64,000 bases of DNA, from the NCBI GenBank assembly GCA_964441775.1, contig CAYTVL010000003.1:1-64000 (forward strand), read 5' to 3'. Shown piece after piece: positions 49,987-57,692 of the stretch. Origin of the DNA: SYOC01 sp964441775. GTDB taxonomy: Bacteria > Desulfobacterota > Binatia > Bin18. Each line of letters opens with the position of its first letter. The first letter of the stretch is position 1. Position numbers and translations under genes: made by a program. The notes under the pieces are model-generated. The model made no database searches. It was not told where the DNA came from and saw only the letters and a program-made list of their open reading frames with translations.

Positions 49987-51009
49987 ATGGCGATCACCGA
50001 ACACACAACCAAAACCGCGAGACACACCACCTTCTATCTTGCAACAGGACCTGAAGACGGCCTCCTCATCATCTTCGTGCATGGTTGGCCGGAATTGTCC
50101 ATCAGTTGGCGACATCAACTCCCGGCCTTGGCGGCGCTGGGGTTTCGCGCCATTGCGCCGGATATGCGCGGCTATGGACGTTCGTCCGTGTACCATCAGC
50201 ACGGCGATTACGCCCAGGAATACATCGTCCGAGACATGCTCGATGTACTGGACTCTTTGGGCAAAGAAAAAGCCGTGTGGGTGGGGCACGACTGGGGCAG
50301 TCCGGTGGTGTGGAATCTCGCCAGTCATCACCCGACCCGTTGCCACGCAGTCGCCAATTTATGCGTGCCGTATTACACCATCGAACGGGGCCTGGATCAC
50401 ACTTTAACCTTAGTGGATCGTAATCTTTACCCGCTCAACGAGTTCCCTGCCGGTCAATGGGATTACATGCGCTACTACGAGGAAAGCTTTGCTGAAGCCA
50501 TCGCACCAATGGACGCGAATGTGTACAAACTCATAAAACTGCTGTTCCGCAAGGGAGACCCCGCTGGAGAGCAGCAAAGAGCGTTCACCGCCATGACGCG
50601 CCGCAATCATGGCTTCTTTGGCAGCGCGATTCCTGATTTCCCACGAGATGAGGACGTCGTAACAGAGGAAGACTTGAGCGTGTATGTCTCCGCCTTGGAG
50701 CGGAACGGATTTTTCGGACCGTCCTCTTGGTACATGAACCATGCCGCCAACGCCGAGTACGCGAAGACGGCTCAAAACGGGGGCTATCTCGATATGCCCG
50801 TCCTATTTCTTAATGCACGGTACGATTACGTCTGCGAATGTACCCATTCTCGCTTGGCCGAGCCCATGCGCACTTACTGCCGCAATCTGACGGAAAAGAC
50901 GATCCGCTCAAGCCACTGGATGGCGCAAGAAAAGCCGCTGGAGGTGAATGCCGCGTTGGTGCAATGGTTGGCGACATCGGTCTTCAGCGTGTGGCCGCAG
51001 CCCAAGTGA
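49987..51009 (+). CDS. Alpha/beta hydrolase, epoxide hydrolase-like
   Basis: 340 residues. Oxyanion motif HGWPELSISWRHQ (about 31-43), then the nucleophile elbow GHDWGSPVVWNLAS with Asp at about 104, the cap region with tyrosines, and the catalytic His in SSHWMAQEKP near 310. An acidic partner is likely in NARYDYV. The layout follows soluble epoxide hydrolases, which open epoxides to diols by an ester intermediate; haloalkane dehalogenases share part of it. ATG 49987 follows AAGGAG. It is followed by a nitroreductase-like gene 16 bases downstream. Confidence 0.85.
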   Translation: MAITEHTTKTARHTTFYLATGPEDGLLIIFVHGWPELSISWRHQLPALAALGFRAIAPDMRGYGRSSVYHQHGDYAQEYIVRDMLDVLDSLGKEKAVWVGHDWGSPVVWNLASHHPTRCHAVANLCVPYYTIERGLDHTLTLVDRNLYPLNEFPAGQWDYMRYYEESFAEAIAPMDANVYKLIKLLFRKGDPAGEQQRAFTAMTRRNHGFFGSAIPDFPRDEDVVTEEDLSVYVSALERNGFFGPSSWYMNHAANAEYAKTAQNGGYLDMPVLFLNARYDYVCECTHSRLAEPMRTYCRNLTEKTIRSSHWMAQEKPLEVNAALVQWLATSVFSVWPQPK

Positions 51010-51025
51010 AAGGAGGAAATCACCT

Positions 51026-51613
51026 ATGATCAAAGGAAGCGAGCAGCGACAAGCTGACCATGCAATCGACAAGCTCTTTCTGGACCGCTGGTCGCCGCGC
51101 GCCATGTCGGGCGAGACGATTCCAGAAGAGGATCTCATGGTGTTGTTCGAGGCGGCGCGTTGGGCGCCTTCGTCCTACAACGATCAACCGTGGCGTATTC
51201 TCTATGCCCGCCGCGACAGCACCCATTGGCCGCTGTTTTTTGATTTGCTTGTCGATGTAAACAAAACATGGGTGCGCAATGCCGGCGCTCTGTTGCTCTT
51301 CGTCTCGAAAACGACGCTCACCATCAATGGCAAGCCGTCCATCACGCACTCATTCGACACCGGGGCGGCGTGGGAGAACCTGGCGCTGCAAGGCATGCTG
51401 AAAGGATACGTCGTGCACGGCATGCAAGGGTTTGATTACGAGCGAGCAAAGGCAGCGCTGGGCATTCCCGACGGCTACCGTGTCGAAGCGATGGCGGCGA
51501 TAGGCAAGCCTGGGGCGAAGGAGGCCCTGCCGGAAGAACTGCAAAAACGAGAAATGCCTAACGTCCGTCGCAAACTGGAAGAGACGATCTGTGAAGGGCC
51601 GTTTCGCCTTTAG
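51026..51613 (+). CDS. Nitroreductase family protein
   Basis: 195 residues from ATG 51026 with AAAGGAGG. FMN-binding pattern: DRWSPRAMSGETIPEEDLMVLFEAARWAPSSYNDQPWR at the N-terminus (the RWSPR and PSSYNDQPW segments are the family marks), DTGAAWENLALQG in the middle and a C-terminal IGKPG. Members reduce nitro groups, quinones or flavins with NAD(P)H, or act as ligand-modifying enzymes. The upstream frame is antisense-like extension and is rejected. Probably co-transcribed with the hydrolase. Confidence 0.88.
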   Translation: MIKGSEQRQADHAIDKLFLDRWSPRAMSGETIPEEDLMVLFEAARWAPSSYNDQPWRILYARRDSTHWPLFFDLLVDVNKTWVRNAGALLLFVSKTTLTINGKPSITHSFDTGAAWENLALQGMLKGYVVHGMQGFDYERAKAALGIPDGYRVEAMAAIGKPGAKEALPEELQKREMPNVRRKLEETICEGPFRL

Positions 51614-51646
51614 AGGCTCACGTTTATTGAGCAGCAGGGGGAGACC

Positions 51647-52033
51647 ATGACCTATGAGCATCTTGCATATCTGCATCTGGCAACGGTGCTGCCGGCGTTT
51701 GCGCTTGGTACGGCCCTCCTCTTCAAGAAAAAGGGTACGCCGTTCCATAAGATGCTGGGCAAGGTCTACCTCGTGCTCATGGCGACGACAGGTGTGATCA
51801 CCTTAACCATGCCAGCCAGAGTCGGGCCAACGCTGTGGGGACATTTAGGATTTCTCCATGCGTTTAGCTTTTTGACTTTGTATAGCGTCCCCGCGGCGTA
51901 CTTGGCTATCCGCCGCGGTAATATCCAAGCGCATCGCGGCAACATGGTTGGGCTCTATGTTGGCGGCCTGCTGATCGCGGGATCATTCGCCTTTTTTCCA
52001 GGCCGCATGTTGCACAAGTGGTTATTTCACTAA
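51647..52033 (+). CDS. DUF2306-type membrane protein
   Basis: 128 residues with four TM helices: AYLHLATVLPAFALGTALLF, HKMLGKVYLVLMATTGVITL, HLGFLHAFSFLTLYSVPAAYLAI and GLYVGGLLIAGSFAFFPGRML. The spacing of His residues (H at about 8, GTPFHKMLGKVY, HRGNMVG) fits the DUF2306 family, whose function is unknown and which may bind haem. AGGGGGAG before ATG. Follows the nitroreductase gene by 33 bases. Confidence 0.75.
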   Translation: MTYEHLAYLHLATVLPAFALGTALLFKKKGTPFHKMLGKVYLVLMATTGVITLTMPARVGPTLWGHLGFLHAFSFLTLYSVPAAYLAIRRGNIQAHRGNMVGLYVGGLLIAGSFAFFPGRMLHKWLFH

Positions 52034-52081
52034 TGACACGATGAACGTAGACCGCAATTTTGATACGAAAGGAACAACAAC

Positions 52082-53065
52082 ATGGCTGCAAATTGGCGAG
52101 AGGTCGCGGAGAAAGTACGCAACTGGGGCAAGTGGGGAAAAGACGATCAACTGGGCACCCTGAATTACATCACTCCCGAGAAAATCGCGCGCGCATCGGC
52201 GATGGTGAGACAAGGGAAAGTGTTCCCCCTCAGCATTCCGATCGACGCTTACGGGCCCCAGGGCGCGCATGGGTTCCGGCGCAACCCTATTCATATCATG
52301 TCGGTGGATGGTGGTGATGAAAACGTAGCGCGTCATCTGGAAGGCTGGGGCGGCAGCACCGAAGCGCAAATCGCCGAATTCTGGAAGGGCCCGATGCGGT
52401 TTAACGATGACTATATCATCATGCCGTTGCAGGGCAGCACCCAATGGGATGCGCTCTCACACGTGTATTACGATGGACAACTCTACAATGGCTACCCGGC
52501 GTCCGCCGTCACCAGTTTAGGCGCTACGAAAGATAGCATTGATCAGGTAGCGGGGCGCGGCATGATTGTCTCACGCGGCGTGCTGCTGGACGTAGCCCAT
52601 TATCGCGGCGTCAAGTATTTAGCGCCCAGTACGGTTATTACACCCGAGGAGCTAGACGCCGTCGCCAAAGCCGCCAGTGTGACGGTGGAGCCTGGCGATA
52701 TCGTGGTCGTGCGTACAGGCTGGCGAGTCAATTTTCTGGAGACCCGCGATGGCGAGGCGTGGATGATGGGTTCGCCCGGCCTGAGTTGGCGGTGCGCTGA
52801 GTGGTTACACGATAAACAAGCGGCGGCGGTGGCTAGCGACAACATCGCTGTGGAAGTCTTTGCGTCGGAATTTCCTGACGCCAGCCTAGTGTTTCATCTC
52901 CTTACCATTCGGGACATGGGCATGATGCTCGGCGAGATCTGGGACCTTGAAGCCCTCAGCAAAGACTGCGCTGCGGACAACGTGTACGCGTTCTTGCTCG
53001 TGGCCCAACCGCTGCGCGTCAGCGGCGCGGTCGGTTCGCCGGTCAATCCCGTGGCGATTAAGTAA
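52082..53065 (+). CDS. Cyclase family protein (kynurenine formamidase-like)
   Basis: 327 residues. Typical segments: WGKWGKDDQLGTLNYITPEKIARA at the start, PLQGSTQWDALSHVYYDGQLYNGYP in the middle, GDIVVVRTGW, and VASDNIAVEVFAS toward the end. The first metal motif of the family (HGGTHxDAPxH) is altered to QGSTQWDALSH, as in a subgroup of larger cyclase family proteins; Asp and the last His remain. Amide or ester hydrolysis of a small substrate is possible. Good AAAGGA site; a strong terminator follows. Confidence 0.8.
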   Translation: MAANWREVAEKVRNWGKWGKDDQLGTLNYITPEKIARASAMVRQGKVFPLSIPIDAYGPQGAHGFRRNPIHIMSVDGGDENVARHLEGWGGSTEAQIAEFWKGPMRFNDDYIIMPLQGSTQWDALSHVYYDGQLYNGYPASAVTSLGATKDSIDQVAGRGMIVSRGVLLDVAHYRGVKYLAPSTVITPEELDAVAKAASVTVEPGDIVVVRTGWRVNFLETRDGEAWMMGSPGLSWRCAEWLHDKQAAAVASDNIAVEVFASEFPDASLVFHLLTIRDMGMMLGEIWDLEALSKDCAADNVYAFLLVAQPLRVSGAVGSPVNPVAIK

Positions 53066-53090
53066 CCGGCATCCGTACTTGGGCAAGACT

Positions 53091-53137
53091 GAGGGAGGGT
53101 GCGAGGCCCGCACTCTCCCTCGCGTGTTTTCGTTTTT
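53091..53137 (+). terminator. Rho-independent terminator
   Basis: GAGGGAGGGTGCG (53091-53103) pairs with CGCACTCTCCCTC (53109-53121), 13 pairs with one G-U, loop AGGCC, followed by GCGTGTTTTCGTTTTTT. It ends the operon that begins with the epoxide hydrolase-like gene. Confidence 0.85.
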
Positions 53138-53205
53138 TCTTGGCCAAATAAAAGGCTGGAAAGTGCTCTACCTCTCGTCTAAATTGTGAGAGTAAGGATA
53201 AGGAT

Positions 53206-53457
53206 ATGCGCACAGTTGGAGAGATCATAGAAGAAGTAAAGCTGCTCTCTCCTCAAGAGAAGCTTCGTCTCATAGAAGAAATGGATCGTCTTGGCCGGGA
53301 CGAAGAAAGCGTAGCCGACGAGGCTCAACTCGCCGCACTCGACACATTTCTAGCGCTCGCCGGGACAGCAGAGGCATCCGATATGGAGGCAACCGACACG
53401 GATGTTTCCAGTAATAAGTACAAACATCTTGTCGAAATCTACAGTACACATGACTAA
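53206..53457 (+). CDS. Orphan antitoxin-like protein
   Basis: 83 residues. N-terminus MRTVGEIIEEVKLLSPQEKLRLIEEMDRL is a helical pair as seen in several small antitoxins; the tail (DVSSNKYKHLVEIYSTHD) is flexible and polar, similar to the toxin-binding end of VapB-type proteins. The AAGGATAAGGAT before ATG is a fair ribosome site. No PIN or other toxin gene follows: the next gene, hsdS, is convergent 21 bases away. It may be a remnant of a lost module at the island edge. Confidence 0.5.
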   Translation: MRTVGEIIEEVKLLSPQEKLRLIEEMDRLGRDEESVADEAQLAALDTFLALAGTAEASDMEATDTDVSSNKYKHLVEIYSTHD

Positions 53458-53478
53458 CTCCCGTGAAACTGGTCTTCA

Positions 53479-55107
53479 TCAGCGTGAGGCCACGTCTTCC
53501 TTCGCTTCAGTCAATTCCGCCACAAGAGCATCCATAAGAGCAGCAGCGGCGCGCGAGGCCGCGAGTTGCGCTTCTAACTTGTCCACTAAAGACACTAGTT
53601 GATCGACTTTGGCGACAATGCGGCGTTGTTCGGCGAGAGGTGGGATTCCAAGAACAATTGGATAAATTTTTGTCCCGGAGATTACGGGTTGTGCAGTAGC
53701 GTTGTCGCGCTCACGAAGGTCCGTAGCTTTGAGTAGCCAAGTTAAGAACCTGATATCCACATTGCTTTCGTCAAACGTCGAAATAAACGCATTATCTGTC
53801 ACCCATGCTTTCTCTGGCGTCACGTGGACGCTTCCACAATAGTAGCCGACCCGCCCAATGACTAATGTCGGTTTTGAAACATTGTAGGCATCATGATGGC
53901 CAGTTACTCCATTACCTCCATAAACTAGGACTGAACCATCATTCATACTCTTTGATGTCAAACCATCTCCGGATGAGATACGTAAGATCTGTCCGAGACG
54001 ACACCACACCCAGCCTTCTGGTAATTTGAAAGCTGTTTCGTTGTCATTGATTGGCGGTAAAGGCTTGGGCGTCGTGAGTCCCCTTTCCTCAATCAGTCGT
54101 TCAAAAAGGGCTCTCGTTGCAGCCAAAATGCACTCTGCCGGTTCATCATTCGGGTCCTGCGGCACTAGCTTCCCTTGCACGGCTAGGGTGAGGATCATTT
54201 TCCGCAGATCAGCAGGAGAGACGGAGTATGACTTGTGAAACAGAAGTTCGATGTTCGCCGGGGTGGGCGCGTCGGCAAAGCGGGTGACAGCGGCGCGGGC
54301 AAGTGCAGCCTGCTGCGTTTCTCGTTCCTTCTGCTGCGCTTCTAGCCGATCACACAACGCCATCAATTCGTCTACTTTCGCTACGATGCGTTTCTGTTCG
54401 GCGAGGGGTGGGAGGGGAATTGGTAGATTGCACATCACCTCTCGGCTGACGTTCTTCATAGAACTGCTTGTACCTGAAGCATTCTTTGCGTAGTAATCGC
54501 GAGCAAAGGCCGAGGCATTCGCCAAATTGACGAATGCCTTCTCGATTTCGTCTGGAAAGGTGAATCGGACGATTTTATCGCTCATCATTAATCGGGGAGG
54601 TGTCTCCTCCACAACAACACTCCGGGCTACCAACTCTTCGGTATTCGCTCTTGAGAGAAGAAAATCACCCGCATGTACTTCACACTCGCTTCTCTCCTTT
54701 ATTCCGCTTGGAAGTGCTTTGTTTTCGTCTGGACGAAAAGCGCCCCACGAAACGGCGCTCACTTTTAGTACCCCCCAGTTATCACCAGTGCGTGGCTCAG
54801 GATCACATTGCGGACTCCATCCCGATTCGCTAGTAAGGGATATACTCCCGAGTCGGACCCATAACCACAAATTTGGGATGTCATAAGGTGTCTCATCAGG
54901 CTCAACAGAACTGTATTCTCTTGCTTTTAGAAACCGTCTCTGCTTGGTGATTCGCTGGAGCAAATGCACCGCCGGTTCATCACCGGGGTCCTGTGGAGCG
55001 AGCTTTCCCCGGACTGCCATGTGAAGAATCAACTCCTGCATCTTCGCCACAGCATTGGGCGCGTCGGCGAACAGCTCGAACTTCTCGAAGAACTTCTCTA
55101 ACGTCAT
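53479..55107 (-). CDS. hsdS: Type I restriction specificity subunit HsdS
   Basis: 542 residues in two similar halves. Each half has a variable target-recognition domain followed by a conserved helix: LPPLAEQKRIVAKVDELMALCDRLEAQQKERETQQ (about 230-265) and IPPLAEQRRIVAKVDQLVSLVDKLEAQLAAS (about 495-525). Each target domain begins with a segment such as LPEGWVWCRLGQI. HsdS determines the bipartite DNA sequence for HsdM and HsdR. The gene lies downstream of hsdR and hsdM but is separated from them by three small genes, which is not the usual arrangement. ATG 55107, weak ribosome site. Confidence 0.92.
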   Translation of the reverse strand: MTLEKFFEKFELFADAPNAVAKMQELILHMAVRGKLAPQDPGDEPAVHLLQRITKQRRFLKAREYSSVEPDETPYDIPNLWLWVRLGSISLTSESGWSPQCDPEPRTGDNWGVLKVSAVSWGAFRPDENKALPSGIKERSECEVHAGDFLLSRANTEELVARSVVVEETPPRLMMSDKIVRFTFPDEIEKAFVNLANASAFARDYYAKNASGTSSSMKNVSREVMCNLPIPLPPLAEQKRIVAKVDELMALCDRLEAQQKERETQQAALARAAVTRFADAPTPANIELLFHKSYSVSPADLRKMILTLAVQGKLVPQDPNDEPAECILAATRALFERLIEERGLTTPKPLPPINDNETAFKLPEGWVWCRLGQILRISSGDGLTSKSMNDGSVLVYGGNGVTGHHDAYNVSKPTLVIGRVGYYCGSVHVTPEKAWVTDNAFISTFDESNVDIRFLTWLLKATDLRERDNATAQPVISGTKIYPIVLGIPPLAEQRRIVAKVDQLVSLVDKLEAQLAASRAAAALMDALVAELTEAKEDVASR

Positions 55108-55149
55108 GTGCGGTTTTCTTGATCGCTTCTTATTGTCATGCCGGGATCT

Positions 55150-55581
55150 CTAGTTTGTCTTTGGAGGATGCTTCCCGATCGTATACAATAATTGACGGAT
55201 GTTAATTAAAGCAAGACGATTCATCTGGAGCGCTTCAATCGTGGCGCGCCCAGTCGGCGTTAAGCCGATGACCTGCGTATAGTCGCTACTCCAACAGAAG
55301 TGCTCTCGCCACTGTTGTTCTCGTGGGTGAAAGAGTGGAACTATAACTCCATCGGTAGGGTCCGGGGCTTGAGTTCTATTGGACTTCCGGCCATTACAAC
55401 CTGAACAAGCTAAAGCCAGATTGTTCAGGTCATTGCCGCCTCCCTGACTCAGCGGATGAATATGTTCAACTGCAAACGTCTCCGTAGCGTAATCAGCTTG
55501 GCTTTGACAGTATTCGCAGCGATTGTAAGCACGCTCAATAACGGTTCGTTGCGCATCAACCGAGAGGTATATTCTAGGCAT
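55150..55581 (-). CDS. HNH endonuclease family protein (second copy)
   Basis: 143 residues: CEYC at about 22-25, VEHIHPLSQGG, NNLALACSGCNGRK and GRATIEAL in the same order as the 217-642 protein, ending in the same HPP motif. The start overlaps the upstream helical gene by eight bases. It stands between hsdM and hsdS of a type I restriction locus, so a defence role is plausible. Target unknown. Confidence 0.85.
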   Translation of the reverse strand: MPRIYLSVDAQRTVIERAYNRCEYCQSQADYATETFAVEHIHPLSQGGGNDLNNLALACSGCNGRKSNRTQAPDPTDGVIVPLFHPREQQWREHFCWSSDYTQVIGLTPTGRATIEALQMNRLALINIRQLLYTIGKHPPKTN

Positions 55582-55984
55582 GAGCCGGTCGCTGGCGGAT
55601 GCCTAACTGGTCCATCAGTGTATCGACGGATACCTGGCGCAGCTGAGCTAACGCAATCAAGTGTCGTAGCCGCTCAACATCCGCTTGCTCAATCTGATCG
55701 TTCAGCTGCAAGAATTCTTCATGTTCATCCGGCGTAATCGTTTCTTCGTGCAGCTTCGCGTTCAGCTCTTCGTAGCGAACACGAAGCGTTGAGGGTAGTC
55801 CTTGATTTATCTGCCGTAAGAGGTCGGTCTCGGCGGTAGAAAGGCTCGCAGCTCTCCGCCGCGCCTGGAGAGCAAGAAACTGGTCCACCACTTGTTCGAG
55901 TTCGTTCGGCTCAAGCTGCGCAACGCTTTTGAGCACTTCGTCAAGGTCGATCTCAATCTGAGATGTGACGTGTACTTTCAGCAT
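55574..55984 (-). CDS. Small helical protein paired with HNH nuclease (second copy)
   Basis: 136 residues, largely helical, Leu/Glu/Gln-rich (DEVLKSVAQLEPNELEQVVDQFLALQARRRA, then LSTAETDLLRQINQGLP and a second half with LNDQIEQADVERLRHLIALAQLRQVSVDTLMDQLGI). The second half is comparable in length and pattern to the partner at 646-1029, with the LPS...LQELLA/ELNAKL segment aligned. Its N-terminus differs and lacks the RHH-like strand. The HNH start lies within its last codons. No catalytic motif seen. Confidence 0.65.
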   Translation of the reverse strand: MLKVHVTSQIEIDLDEVLKSVAQLEPNELEQVVDQFLALQARRRAASLSTAETDLLRQINQGLPSTLRVRYEELNAKLHEETITPDEHEEFLQLNDQIEQADVERLRHLIALAQLRQVSVDTLMDQLGIRQRPAHA

Positions 55985-56025
55985 GGATACTGCTCTTTTC
56001 TTTCAACCTCACTTGAGAGAGTCTT

Positions 56026-56253
56026 TTATAACACCTGTCTGTCTGTGCTCCAAGACTTCTGACTTTTCTGAGCCAATAACAATTTGGCAGAAGCTTTCTG
56101 CCATTTTTCGCCAGAGCACGATTGCGCAGAAGCCTTCTGCACAATTGCCAACAATTTTTCAGACGGTGTCTGAAAAATCAGGCCAGGGGTTCGATCTTTG
56201 ACGATCAATTTTCCTGACGCTTTCCTTTTGCCACTAGCAGCTTTCCTTTTCAT
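56026..56253 (-). CDS. Small basic protein overlapping hsdM end (uncertain)
   Basis: 75 residues, Lys/Ser/Ala-rich (KRKAASGKRKASGKL; twice QKASA). The ATG overlaps the hsdM stop by four bases, as translational coupling would require. Against it: composition is of low complexity and its DNA is largely a run of three hairpins (56085-56178), so the frame may only be a by-product of repeats. No family is recognised. Confidence 0.35.
   Translation of the reverse strand: MKRKAASGKRKASGKLIVKDRTPGLIFQTPSEKLLAIVQKASAQSCSGEKWQKASAKLLLAQKSQKSWSTDRQVL
56085..56178. repeat. Three consecutive hairpins with a CAGA/TCTG core
   Basis: TGGCAGAA-GCT-TTCTGCCA (56085-56103), an 11-position arm around CAGAA-GCC-TTCTG with one mismatch (56121-56145), and ATTTTTCAGAC-GGT-GTCTGAAAAAT (56154-56178, perfect 11 bp). 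All have three-base loops and the same CAGA...TCTG centre. They lie between hsdM and the HNH pair. Confidence 0.65.
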
Positions 56254-57689
56254 CTCGACAACGCTTCTTGAAGTTGGGCCTTCAACTCCGCACGGGTGGA
56301 GGCAATCTGCGCCAGCAGTTTTTCGTACTCTGGCAGCAGGTGGTCCACATCACCAGGGCCAGTATCAACCTGGTGCGGGTTCTTGAGATCAAGATTGTAG
56401 TTCCCCGCCTTGATCTGGCCGACCGGCACGCGCCACGCCTGTTCATTCTCCACCCGCTTGTTCCACCAGGCTTTCTCCGGCTCGAACTCCTCAATGCGAA
56501 TCGGCTTGCCTTTGTTGTACGATTTCGCGCCGGGCGGATAGGGATGCTCATAGTACCACACGTCGGTGGTGGGCTGGCCTTTGGTGAAGAAGAGTAGGTT
56601 CGTGCGAATGCCCGTGTAGGGATTGAAGACGCCGTTGGGCAGACGAACAATGGTGTGCAGGTTGCAATCGGTCAACAACGCTTCCTTGATGCGCGTCTTC
56701 ACGCCTTCGCCGAACAGCGTGCCGTCAGGCAGCACCAATCCCGCACGCCCGCCGGGCTTGAGGATCTTCATCAGCAGCACGAGAAAGAGGTCGGCGGTTT
56801 CGCGCGTACGGAACTCAGCGGGGAAGTTGGCTTCAATACCGTCCTCTTCCATGCCGCCAAAAGGCGGGTTGGTGACAATGACATCAACCCGCTCACGAGG
56901 AGACCAATCGCGCAGCGGACGCGCCAGGGTGTTGTCGTGCCGCACGTTGGACGGCACGTCGATGCCGTGCAAAAGCAAATTGGTCATGCACAGCACGTGC
57001 GGCAGGTGCTTCTTCTCGATGCCGGCAAAGCACTCTTGAATGACTTGCTCGTCGGCTTCAGTCTTGGCTTGCTTGCGCAGATGCTCAATCGCACACACGA
57101 GAAAGCCGCCGGTGCCGCAGGCGGGGTCCAGGATCGTTTCGCCCAGCCGGGGGTTCACCTGCTCGACGATGAACTGCGTGACGGCGCGCGGCGTGTAGAA
57201 CTCGCCCGCGTTCCCAGCGGACTGCAAGTCCTTGAGAATCTTCTCGTAGATGTCGCCGAACATGTGACGATCATCAGAGGCGTTGAAATCAATGCCGTTA
57301 ATTTTGTTAATGACCTGACGCATGAGGGTGCCGTTCTTCATGTAGTTGTTGGCGTCCTCGAAAGTGGTGCGGATCAAAGTCGAAAGCGTGTCCCCTGCCC
57401 CGCTGGCGAGCTTTTTGAGCTGGGGCAGCAGAGTATTGTTTACAAAGTCGAGCAACGCTTCACCAGTGATGCCTTCCTCGTCCGCGGCCCATTCGGACCA
57501 GCGCAGAGGCTGCGGCAACGGCGACTTATAGTTGTCGCGCAGGAGTTCAAGTTCTTTTTCGCGATCGTCGAAGATTTTCAGGAAGAACATCCAGCCGAGT
57601 TGTTCAAGACGTTGCGCGTCGCCGTAAGTGCCGGCGTCTTTGCGCATGATGTCTTGGATGGTTTTGACGAGATTAGAAACATTGGCCAT
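56250..57689 (-). CDS. hsdM: Type I restriction methyltransferase HsdM
   Basis: 479 residues. N-terminal helical domain (LVKTIQDIMRKDAGTYGDAQRLEQLGWMFFLKIFDD), then the adenine methylase domain: AdoMet motif I ILDPACGTGGFLVCAIEHL (about 170-188) and the catalytic NPPFGG (about 275-280). The preceding AGEFYTPRAVTQFIVEQV is typical of HsdM. It methylates adenine in both strands of the HsdS-defined site and is required for restriction. It starts three bases after the hsdR stop. Confidence 0.95.
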   Translation of the reverse strand: MANVSNLVKTIQDIMRKDAGTYGDAQRLEQLGWMFFLKIFDDREKELELLRDNYKSPLPQPLRWSEWAADEEGITGEALLDFVNNTLLPQLKKLASGAGDTLSTLIRTTFEDANNYMKNGTLMRQVINKINGIDFNASDDRHMFGDIYEKILKDLQSAGNAGEFYTPRAVTQFIVEQVNPRLGETILDPACGTGGFLVCAIEHLRKQAKTEADEQVIQECFAGIEKKHLPHVLCMTNLLLHGIDVPSNVRHDNTLARPLRDWSPRERVDVIVTNPPFGGMEEDGIEANFPAEFRTRETADLFLVLLMKILKPGGRAGLVLPDGTLFGEGVKTRIKEALLTDCNLHTIVRLPNGVFNPYTGIRTNLLFFTKGQPTTDVWYYEHPYPPGAKSYNKGKPIRIEEFEPEKAWWNKRVENEQAWRVPVGQIKAGNYNLDLKNPHQVDTGPGDVDHLLPEYEKLLAQIASTRAELKAQLQEALSR

Positions 57690-57692
57690 AGG

